Source: Bacteroidota bacterium (GTDB lineage: Bacteria > Bacteroidota > Bacteroidia > Bacteroidales > Prolixibacteraceae). From it: a DNA stretch of 7,994 nucleotides. Where the stretch lies: assembly GCA_023488865.1 (NCBI GenBank), contig JAMDDG010000050.1, positions 1 through 7,994 of the forward strand. Direction: 5' to 3'. Under the pieces are notes generated by a model. That model was not told the DNA's origin. It did not search any database and saw only the letters and a list, made by a program, of their open reading frames with translations. Positions 1 through 4,666 of this stretch are shown piece by piece. Each line of letters begins with the position of its first letter. Within the stretch, counting starts at the first letter, position 1. Both the position numbers and the translations under genes were made by a program.

Positions 1-502
1 CCGTGAACAGGAGGTGAGTATGATTTCACGCAACCTGAAAGCCATAGCCAAAGAGATTGACGTTCCGATAGTGGCACTTTCGCAGTTGAACCGCTCTGTT
101 GAATCGCGCGAAGGGAAGAGGCCGCAGTTGTCAGATTTGCGTGAATCAGGGGCCATTGAACAGGATGCCGACATGGTTATGTTTATCCACAGGCCTGAAT
201 ATTACGGCATCCTCAACGACCAGGACGGGAATTCGCTCAAGGGTATTGCCGAGATCATTGTTGCCAAGCACCGCAACGGGGCTATCGGGGAGTTCCATCT
301 TTCGTTCAAGGCACACCTTGCCCGTTTCAGTGATCTTGAATCGGCCATTGATGAGAGTTCCATCAGCGACCTGCACAATCCGAAAGGAAGGAATATTTAT
401 CACTCCAAAATGAATGCCGAAATGTCGGGTGTTGAGAGTGACCGGAGCCAATCTGACTTCGGCAGGCCGGGATCCAGCTTTGCTGATGAAACTCCGTTTT
501 AA
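1..502 (+). CDS. dnaB: Replicative DNA helicase DnaB, C-terminal part (5' end outside window)
   Basis: DnaB is the hexameric ATP-driven helicase that unwinds DNA at the replication fork. The reading frame is already open at the left edge (codons from base 2), so 166 C-terminal residues are present and the N-terminal domain plus Walker A lie outside the window. Visible RecA-fold motifs, in order, are ALSQLNR (helicase motif H3), the stretch LSDLRESGAIEQDADMVMF followed by IHR (motif H4), and AKHRNG with the arginine that reaches into the neighbouring subunit's ATP site. A low-complexity Ser/Asp/Gly-rich tail follows and ends in DETPF, a short acidic ending that I believe is usual for this phylum. 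The stop is TAA at 500-502. The internal ATGs at 14-20 are not the true start. A hicA-like reading frame begins inside the last codons of this gene in another frame. Family assignment is very secure. Confidence 0.96.
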   Translation, partial: REQEVSMISRNLKAIAKEIDVPIVALSQLNRSVESREGKRPQLSDLRESGAIEQDADMVMFIHRPEYYGILNDQDGNSLKGIAEIIVAKHRNGAIGEFHLSFKAHLARFSDLESAIDESSISDLHNPKGRNIYHSKMNAEMSGVESDRSQSDFGRPGSSFADETPF

Positions 503-646
503 GAAGTACAACGAACTGCATCGGCTTATCCTAAAAAACGGTTGGATTATTGTCAGGCAAACAGGAAGCCGCGAAGACAACAAGTTGAAAAAATTGAAAA
601 AGCATTGCACAGCTTAGGCTCCGAACTAATGTCCATCGCACTCTGA
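486..646 (+). pseudogene. Remnant of a hicAB toxin-antitoxin module: hicA 5' part joined to hicB 3' part
   Basis: HicA is a small mRNA-cleaving toxin and HicB its antitoxin; together they form a type II TA module. From ATG 486 the frame reads MKLRFKKYNELHRLILKNGW and on through IIVRQTGS, the conserved N-terminal half of HicA. The family motif normally continues with the catalytic His (GSH), but here the sequence switches at about 566-570 to DNA that, one frame over, encodes SKPRRQQVEKIEKALHSLG and ends SELMSIAL with TGA at 644-646, the C-terminus of a Bacteroidetes-type HicB. The hicA frame itself runs into a stop at 615-617. The hicA 3' part with its catalytic His and the hicB 5' part are gone, so neither protein is functional. 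The hicA ATG overlaps the dnaB end by 17 bases; the natural start may instead have been at the codon before KYNELH and lost at the junction. The HicA call rests on a 25-residue match and the HicB call on the better copies downstream. Confidence 0.7.
566..618 (+). repeat. hicB-tail repeat, copy 1 (53-bp core)
   Basis: This 53-bp core is identical to 1616-1668 and differs by one base from 2640-2692. Beyond the core, copy 1 agrees with copy 3 for another 23 bp (620-642 versus 2694-2716) but not with copy 2. To the left, only copies 2 and 3 share sequence, because copy 1 is joined to hicA there. Confidence 0.95.
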
Positions 647-765
647 TTTTAAGGCAATTGAAAGGTGATCCGGTCAATGTAAAGTCATATGCGATTTTAA
701 GCGCCCGCCACTGCTGACTTACCAGTTTTTTTGGGCTATTATATTTCACTTTAGGGAAACTTTTA

Positions 766-773
766 TATCTTTG
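766..773 (+). promoter_or_regulatory. Probable -7 promoter box of the higBA-like operon
   Basis: TATCTTTG fits the Bacteroidetes primary-sigma -7 consensus TAnnTTTG exactly. A clear -33 TTTG at the usual spacing is not seen; TTTC at 744-747 is the nearest candidate. The GTG start of the toxin lies only four bases past the box, so transcription should begin at or next to the start codon, giving a transcript with almost no leader. Confidence 0.6.
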
Positions 774-777
774 CACC

Positions 778-1125
778 GTGAACAAAGGTCAGAAACATAG
801 AAAAATTAGGTTTTTCAAGAACTACTTCCAAGACTTCTTTGACAAACAATCAAAAAAAGTAAAAGCTAAAATTGTTTGGACTTTTGACTTGGTTGAGGAT
901 TTGCAAAGGGTTCCGGAAACATATCTGAAACACATAGAGAACACGGAAGGACTTTATGAAATTAGAGTTCAACTCGGAAGTGACATTTTTCGCATTTTCT
1001 GTTTTTTTGACCACGGACAATTAGTGGTTTTGGCGAACGGTTTTCAAAAGAAAACGCAAAAGACACCGAGAAATGAAATTGAATTTGCACTTAAAATAAA
1101 AGCAGAATATGAAAGCGAAAAATAA
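778..1125 (+). CDS. RelE/ParE-superfamily toxin, HigB/phage Gp49-like
   Basis: This 115-residue protein looks like a HigB-type toxin of the RelE fold, which in characterised members cleaves mRNA on the ribosome. Recognisable stretches are FFKNYFQDFFDKQ (about residues 12-24), the helix VWTFDLVEDLQRVPETYLKH (about 33-52), the core strand GLYEIRVQLGSDIFRIFCFF (58-77) and the C-terminal LANGFQKKTQKTP (85-97) with the basic residues expected for RNA contact. The length is normal for the family. The start is GTG at 778; no other in-frame start lies before the conserved part, and relatives usually begin close to the KIRFFKNYF segment, so the first eight or nine residues are uncertain. No Shine-Dalgarno site is seen, and the promoter box sits directly upstream. 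The gene overlaps the downstream antitoxin by 17 bases, the toxin-first order typical of higBA. Both genes are AT-richer than dnaB, consistent with acquisition. Confidence 0.87.
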   Translation: MNKGQKHRKIRFFKNYFQDFFDKQSKKVKAKIVWTFDLVEDLQRVPETYLKHIENTEGLYEIRVQLGSDIFRIFCFFDHGQLVVLANGFQKKTQKTPRNEIEFALKIKAEYESEK

Positions 1126-1414
1126 AAACCTGATGACTCTTGAAGAGTTTAAAGTAAAAAACTACGGCAAACGTGGGACAAAAGAGCGTGACGAACTTGA
1201 AGAGGGTTATGAAAACTTCAAAATTGGTGCTTTAATTCACGACACTCGTGTTGAAATGGGTATGACACAGGAACAACTTGCAGAAAAGGTAGGAACTACA
1301 AAGTCTTACATTTCTAAAATCGAGAATAACATTAAAGAAGCTCGGATTTCGACACTTCAAAAAATCATTGAACATGGTTTTGGCGGACATTTAGAATTAT
1401 CAGTAAAAATCTAA
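1109..1414 (+). CDS. HigA-like antitoxin, XRE-family helix-turn-helix protein
   Basis: This 101-residue protein is the expected antitoxin for the toxin before it: it should bind and neutralise HigB and repress the shared promoter. Residues 1-35 form a charged N-terminal arm, probably the toxin-binding part. Residues about 40-96 form a Cro/C1-type helix-turn-helix, with IGALIHDTRVEMGMTQEQLA followed by EKVGTTKSYISKIENN; MTQEQLA and the SYISKIEN recognition helix are the classic marks. ATG 1109 overlaps the toxin end by 17 bases, so the two are probably translationally coupled. A second in-frame ATG (Met9, 1133) would also give an intact protein, and M1 is chosen for the tight overlap. The stop TAA (1412-1414) is followed at once by scrambled remnant DNA. 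The helix-turn-helix call is secure and the pairing is inferred from position. Confidence 0.9.
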   Translation: MKAKNKNLMTLEEFKVKNYGKRGTKERDELEEGYENFKIGALIHDTRVEMGMTQEQLAEKVGTTKSYISKIENNIKEARISTLQKIIEHGFGGHLELSVKI

Positions 1415-1468
1415 TGGATGCACATTCATGTCCGCAAAGCCGGAGGTTTTGCAAAGTACTTGAGTTTC

Positions 1469-1668
1469 TGTTACCGGAATAATTGAAGGACGATATGGGT
1501 ATTAAATACCGAAAGCTTGCTTCAATATGATGCGGGTGTAATTACGCCTGCCGCACTCGAACGGTTGTCGGGGATCCATCAGAAGCAACTGTGGAATTAT
1601 TTGCACGGTCGCTCAAAGCCGCGAAGACAACAAGTTGAAAAAATTGAAAAAGCATTGCACAGCTTAGG
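1469..1668 (+). repeat. 200-bp direct repeat, copy 2 (left flank of PIN module)
   Basis: This segment matches 2493-2692 base for base without gaps except for two substitutions (C/T in the codon pair before TTGCTTC, and C/T in AAGCCGCG versus AAGCTGCG). Its last 53 bp are also copy 1 (566-618). The match stops sharply on both sides: TTTC versus CCTT just left, and the last hicB codons just right. The repeat includes about 30 bp (TGTTACCGG onward) that do not belong to the hicB frame. Confidence 0.97.
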
Positions 1669-1696
1669 CAATGAGCTCATGTTGATTGCTCTTTGA
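1499..1696 (+). pseudogene. hicB antitoxin remnant, copy 2 (C-terminal HTH only)
   Basis: The frame encodes 65 residues with landmarks NTESLLQYDAGVITPAALER, LSGIHQKQLWNYLHGRSKP and VEKIEKALHSLGNEL, ending ALMLIAL-like (MLIAL) with TGA at 1694-1696. This matches the C-terminal helix-turn-helix half of Bacteroidetes HicB antitoxins (pattern xxALERLTGIxQxQLxxYxxG then KIExALHxxGxEL). The N-terminal HicA-binding domain is absent: the frame is closed by TGA at 1484-1486 and has no usable ATG or GTG before the domain. The last ten codons differ from copies 1 and 3 largely at synonymous positions (NELMLIAL versus SELMSIAL), so this end comes from a different allele or a divergent copy. The surrounding stretch 1415-1808 holds no intact gene; the rest is a possible short foreign remnant (1418-1486) and the promoter region of the next module. 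Confidence 0.78.
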
Positions 1697-1784
1697 TCGG
1701 AATGCCTTTTAGGAATTAATAAGAAGACGGTGCATTGACAGAAGGCTCAACAATTACCTTATTATCAGGATTGAAAAAATTCAC

Positions 1785-1792
1785 TACATTTG
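1785..1792 (+). promoter_or_regulatory. Probable -7 promoter box of the antitoxin/PIN operon
   Basis: TACATTTG fits the Bacteroidetes -7 consensus TAnnTTTG exactly and lies 16 bases before the antitoxin ATG at 1809. No convincing -33 element is visible at the usual 19-21 bp spacing. The placement implies a short leader of roughly ten bases. Confidence 0.55.
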
Positions 1793-1808
1793 TATAAAAT
1801 ACTTTACT

Positions 1809-2045
1809 ATGCAACTGAAGATTAATATTGGCTATGATGAAGTGTATAATCTGGTTAAACAATTGCCAAAATCTGATATTAAAAAATTGACAATTTCTAT
1901 TAACAGGGAATTAGTTGATAAATCGAAAAAGGATAAAAAATCGCAACTAACTGATTTAATCTTAAATTCCCCAATGTGGACAGATGAAGAAATGTCAAAT
2001 TATCTATCAGTAAGAGACTACATTAATAATTCCAGAATGTCATGA
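1809..2045 (+). CDS. Probable antitoxin of a PIN-type (VapC-like) toxin-antitoxin module
   Basis: This is a 78-residue, lysine-rich protein beginning MQLKINIGYDEVYNLVKQLP. Small proteins with this N-terminus (a short strand, then a helix with VKQLP) and a C-terminal toxin-wrapping tail regularly precede PIN toxins in Bacteroidetes. Here the C-terminal part, LILNSPMWTDEEMSNYLSVR followed by DYINNSRMS, resembles that tail. No classical DNA-binding motif can be assigned with certainty; residues 1-45 could form the dimer or DNA-binding part. The stop TGA (2043-2045) overlaps the start of the PIN gene as ATGA, so the two are almost certainly coupled in translation. A good -7 box lies upstream. The gene is strongly AT-rich compared with dnaB. 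The function is inferred from family resemblance and position. Confidence 0.78.
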   Translation: MQLKINIGYDEVYNLVKQLPKSDIKKLTISINRELVDKSKKDKKSQLTDLILNSPMWTDEEMSNYLSVRDYINNSRMS

Positions 2046-2426
2046 TCTTACTTGATTCTTCTGTTATAATTGAGATGTTTCGTAAAAAAAAACAAACAAC
2101 AATGTTTTTTTTATCAATTGTCACAGACGAATGAAGATTTTGCAATTTCTGCAATAACCCATTATGAGATTTTTTGTGGCAGCGATGCAAGTCAGGATCT
2201 TTATTGGAAAGATTTTTTAAGGATAATTCCAGTTTTACCTTTTGATACCGGTTCTTCAAAAGAAGCGGTGTTGATCTATAAAGAACTAAAAAGATCAAAT
2301 AAAATGATAGACTTAGCGGATTTATTGATTGCAGCAACTGCAAAATCGCATAAAATACCTTTGGCAACCATTAATATTAAACACTTCTCCAGGGTTAGAG
2401 GATTAAAACTTTTGAAAAATTACTAA
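2042..2426 (+). pseudogene. PIN-domain ribonuclease toxin (VapC-like) with a +1 frameshift at an A9 run
   Basis: PIN toxins are Mg-dependent endoribonucleases, usually held inactive by the antitoxin encoded just upstream. ATG 2042 (overlapping the antitoxin stop) opens MILLDSSVIIEMFRKK, the canonical first strand with catalytic Asp5, but this frame ends at TGA 2132-2134 after 30 codons. The frame one base on continues as NKQQCFFYQLSQ, then AISAITHYEIFCGS (Glu42), DLADLLIAATA (Asp93 in the usual third acidic position, with Asp90 nearby) and LATINIKHFSRV (Asn111), ending at 2424-2426. Removing one A from the nine at 2084-2092 restores a 127-residue protein, normal length for the family. The open frame from TTG 2070 therefore lacks the first catalytic Asp and is not a natural start. 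The lesion may be a real inactivating mutation, a slippage-prone phase switch or a sequencing error; the sequence alone cannot decide. Confidence 0.85.
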
Positions 2427-2492
2427 AACCACGGATGCATCTAATGGAAAATTGGTACCGGTTTACATTGGCCTGACCTCGACGAAGACCTT

Positions 2493-2692
2493 TGTTACCG
2501 GAATAATTGAAGGACGATATGGGTATTAAATACCGAAAGTTTGCTTCAATATGATGCGGGTGTAATTACGCCTGCCGCACTCGAACGGTTGTCGGGGATC
2601 CATCAGAAGCAACTGTGGAATTATTTGCACGGTCGCTCAAAGCTGCGAAGACAACAAGTTGAAAAAATTGAAAAAGCATTGCACAGCTTAGG
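2493..2692 (+). repeat. 200-bp direct repeat, copy 3 (right flank of PIN module)
   Basis: This is the partner of 1469-1668, in the same orientation, with two substitutions and no gaps, offset by 1024 bp. The two repeats enclose the antitoxin/PIN module, so recombination between them would remove that module cleanly and leave one copy. Confidence 0.97.
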
Positions 2693-2720
2693 ATCCGAAC
2701 TAATGTCCATCGCACTTTAA
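2523..2720 (+). pseudogene. hicB antitoxin remnant, copy 3 (C-terminal HTH only)
   Basis: This has the same 65-residue C-terminal HicB frame as copy 2, with one amino-acid change in the shared part (SKPRR becomes SKLRR), ending SELMSIAL with TAA at 2718-2720. The end sequence agrees with copy 1, not copy 2. It has no N-terminal domain and no plausible start codon, so it is a remnant. Past the stop, short matches to the copy 2 tail (ATGCC, then TTTTAGGAA) are seen with an indel of about 18 bases, which suggests a little native 3' flank was carried along. The stretch 2427-2896 holds no intact gene: it contains a possible short foreign remnant left of the repeat (about 2430-2529), this pseudogene, AT-rich spacer and a terminator. 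Confidence 0.77.
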
Positions 2721-2820
2721 TGGATGCCTGATAGTGACGGTTAGTTTTAGGAAATAGCCGGCAGTTATACCCTAATTTTTAGCCCAAACTTTAAACCTCT
2801 TGTATTTTTAATTTTTAACT

Positions 2821-2854
2821 AAAAAGAGAGCCACCCTTTCGGGAAACTCTCTTT
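2821..2854 (-). terminator. Rho-independent terminator of the SusC/D-type operon
   Basis: Read on the minus strand, an 8-bp stem (AAAGAGAG with CTCTCTTT), a 3x3 internal mismatch and an inner CCC-GAAA-GGG hairpin with a GNRA-type loop are followed by CTTTTT. It lies about 43 bases past the stop of the last lipoprotein gene, the right place to end that operon. On the plus strand the same hairpin is followed by ATTTTC, so weak two-way action is possible. Confidence 0.8.
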
Positions 2855-2896
2855 ATTTTCATACCAACAGGAACCTGTCAGTTATTTACCAGGTGA

Positions 2897-3598
2897 TTAC
2901 TTTTTGGTATAAGTATGTACACCCGTCTCAATAGATCTACCCTTGTAGTAGACAGTATAATTTCCCACCATTTTACCGGTTGTCGCATTGATAGTACCTG
3001 ATTCAATAGCTGAATAATTACTCCATGTCGTCAAAGGCATCGAGTAGGTTAATTTAGTAAAATCAAGTGTAAAGGTAGCTGTCCAACCTGAATTCCAGTA
3101 GTTGTCAGTTATTACCGATGTTGCATCTCCTTTAACAAATGATACATCATAACTGTAATCCTCAGCCGGCTCATCGCAATTAAAATCACCCACAAAAATA
3201 GCTACAGGTTCAAAAATGGTAAAACTCCAAGTCGGACTGTAGGTCATCACACCGTGGGCATCTTTCATGGTAACATGCCAATAATAGGTAGCACCCAGCA
3301 CTACAGGAACGGTAATGGATAATCCGGTAGCACCTGCTTTGTATAGCGCAGGCTTACTGTTTGTGCCAAAATAAACATCCGCAATCGGCGAAGCACCATC
3401 CTTATTTGTAGTGGCCCATTTTAAATCAACGGTCGAACCGGTAATCTTAATGGTAGCTCCATCCAGCGGAGCCGTAACAGTCGGTTCCGTGAAAGCATTG
3501 TAAATAGTAAACGTGGTATTGTCTTTTTTACAGCTTTGTAGCGCAAATATGCTACTCAGGACAACCAACATAACTAGAATTATATTTTTTCTTTTCAT
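2897..3598 (-). CDS. SusE/SusF-like outer-membrane lipoprotein
   Basis: This 233-residue surface lipoprotein is the last gene of the operon. Residues 1-22 are a lipoprotein signal peptide (MKRKNIILVMLVV onward) with lipobox ALQSC and Cys23 as the lipid anchor. After a short linker, residues about 38-125 form an Ig/fibronectin-like beta-sandwich (TVTAPLDGATIKITGSTVDL with conserved KWATT, then YYWHVTMKDAHG and WSFTIF), the pattern of the SusE-type N-terminal domain. Residues about 130-233 form a second beta-rich domain with many aromatic residues (YWNSGWTATFTLDF) that may bind the ligand. SusE/F-like proteins sit on the cell surface and help capture glycans for the SusC/D transporter. The start is ATG at 3598, directly at the signal peptide. 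It lies 111 bases after the DUF1735-type gene with no terminator between, so cotranscription is likely. The exact subfamily and ligand are unknown. Confidence 0.78.
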   Translation of the reverse strand: MKRKNIILVMLVVLSSIFALQSCKKDNTTFTIYNAFTEPTVTAPLDGATIKITGSTVDLKWATTNKDGASPIADVYFGTNSKPALYKAGATGLSITVPVVLGATYYWHVTMKDAHGVMTYSPTWSFTIFEPVAIFVGDFNCDEPAEDYSYDVSFVKGDATSVITDNYWNSGWTATFTLDFTKLTYSMPLTTWSNYSAIESGTINATTGKMVGNYTVYYKGRSIETGVHTYTKK

Positions 3599-3709
3599 AT
3601 TTAATTTTTCTTTATTAATGAATCATTTAATTCGTGTTATCAGGCTCAACCAAAATAGTTTACAAAATTCTAATTTAAGATAAAGCCCAATACCGAAAAT
3701 CAAATATAA

Positions 3710-4633
3710 TTATAATCGTGTCATTATTTCATATATTTTACGGGCAGCACCTGAATAAAGATAATAATAATTCAACACAAAAACCTTTGTTACAGGATTA
3801 TAATAATTCACATTTGTACTTATAATAGGAGGAGCAGGAGGAGTTGCTGGATCTCCGGTATAGGTACTGTACATGCCAAAATCTTCAGGAGCAAGATCAG
3901 GAGTAGATAGAAGCACTTTATTTACCGTCACACCATCTACAACCATCGTTTGGGCAGTAATCTGAATATCCAAAATATAGGGATAATCACCCATCAGACC
4001 TTTGCGAATAGTTTTACAGTCAATTGTTGATGCTGTTTCAGTTTTGTCCACGGTAAATGTACCTAAAGTCGGGTGGATCCTGTATCCTACTACATGGTAA
4101 TCTCCTGCATAAGGATTTGAAATTGGGAGCGCCAGGAAATAGGTCTTCATGTTTCCCGCAATCGGAATGTCTTTGCCTGAAGCAGTTTTGGCTGATGAGA
4201 TCGAGATCGCAGCTATGAAATTGTCACAGGCGTTAAGGGTCTCTGCTCCCCAAACTTTTGCCGAAACATATCCATTTCTGGTTCCTGCTTTGATAAGCAA
4301 AGTTGGGGTAACCAGTGCCACAGTTGGGAATGCTTTGTAGCTCTTGCCGAACTTTGTATTGTACGCGGTAACAGCAGGCGCATCTACAGCCAGGGTTACA
4401 GTGATGTCTTCCGTAGGAAGTGCATCTGTTGCGATGTTAACCAAGAATTGGTAAGTGACCTCCCCGGGAACCGGTTTCAATGCCATTTGTTGAAGAGTGG
4501 CAACAGCGACGGTAGCATACATTTTACCGGCAAGATCATCCTTCCAGTATTCTCCCACGTTGTCTTTAAGGCAGGAATTCAAAAGAAAAATGCCTGCAAG
4601 AAAGGAGAGGGTCAATGATATTTTATTTTTCAT
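3710..4633 (-). CDS. DUF1735-type surface lipoprotein (BT_3987-like)
   Basis: This is a 307-residue lipoprotein with signal peptide MKNKISLTLSFLAGIFLLNS and anchor Cys21 in LLNSC. Residues about 35-170 match the DUF1735 beta-sandwich seen in SusD-linked lipoproteins; landmarks are EVTYQFLVNIATDALPTEDI, VTLAVDAPAVTAYNTKFGKS with YKAFP, and LIKAGTRNGYVSAKVW. Residues about 175-307 are a second beta-rich domain (YAGDYHVVGYRIHP and later NYYNPVTKVFVLNYYYLYSG), probably a carbohydrate- or ligand-facing lipocalin-like part. Such proteins are cell-surface glycan-binding partners of SusC/D pairs. The gene follows the SusD-like gene after 33 bases on the same strand, which supports one operon. The start ATG at 4633 is fixed by the signal peptide. 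No catalytic motif is visible. The DUF1735 call is by recognition of pattern and context. Confidence 0.75.
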   Translation of the reverse strand: MKNKISLTLSFLAGIFLLNSCLKDNVGEYWKDDLAGKMYATVAVATLQQMALKPVPGEVTYQFLVNIATDALPTEDITVTLAVDAPAVTAYNTKFGKSYKAFPTVALVTPTLLIKAGTRNGYVSAKVWGAETLNACDNFIAAISISSAKTASGKDIPIAGNMKTYFLALPISNPYAGDYHVVGYRIHPTLGTFTVDKTETASTIDCKTIRKGLMGDYPYILDIQITAQTMVVDGVTVNKVLLSTPDLAPEDFGMYSTYTGDPATPPAPPIISTNVNYYNPVTKVFVLNYYYLYSGAARKIYEIMTRL

Positions 4634-4666
4634 ACTTTGTTTTTTTAAAATTGATACATTCGATCG

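Noticed and set aside
146..610. Minus-strand open frame of 154 residues opposite dnaB
   Set aside because: It is antisense to unmistakable DnaB motifs and shows no protein-family features.
1499..1696. hicB tails as small functional DNA-binding proteins
   Set aside because: The HTH is well preserved, but neither copy 2 nor copy 3 has an in-frame ATG or GTG before the domain, and a TGA closes copy 2 just upstream. TTG starts cannot be fully excluded.
2023..2367. Minus-strand 114-residue open frame across the PIN gene
   Set aside because: It has no recognisable motif and lies opposite a clear PIN-domain coding sequence; it is a chance open frame.
2070..2426. PIN protein starting at TTG 2070
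   Set aside because: It would read MRCFVKKN and lose MILLDSSVIIE with catalytic Asp5; the ATGA overlap at 2042 marks the real start in the other frame.
566..2720. The repeats as a CRISPR array or integron attC sites
   Set aside because: There are only three copies, 53-200 bp long, about 1 kb apart; they are protein-coding remnants with a clear HicB frame, show no attC-like paired short motifs, and no cas gene or integron integrase is in the window.
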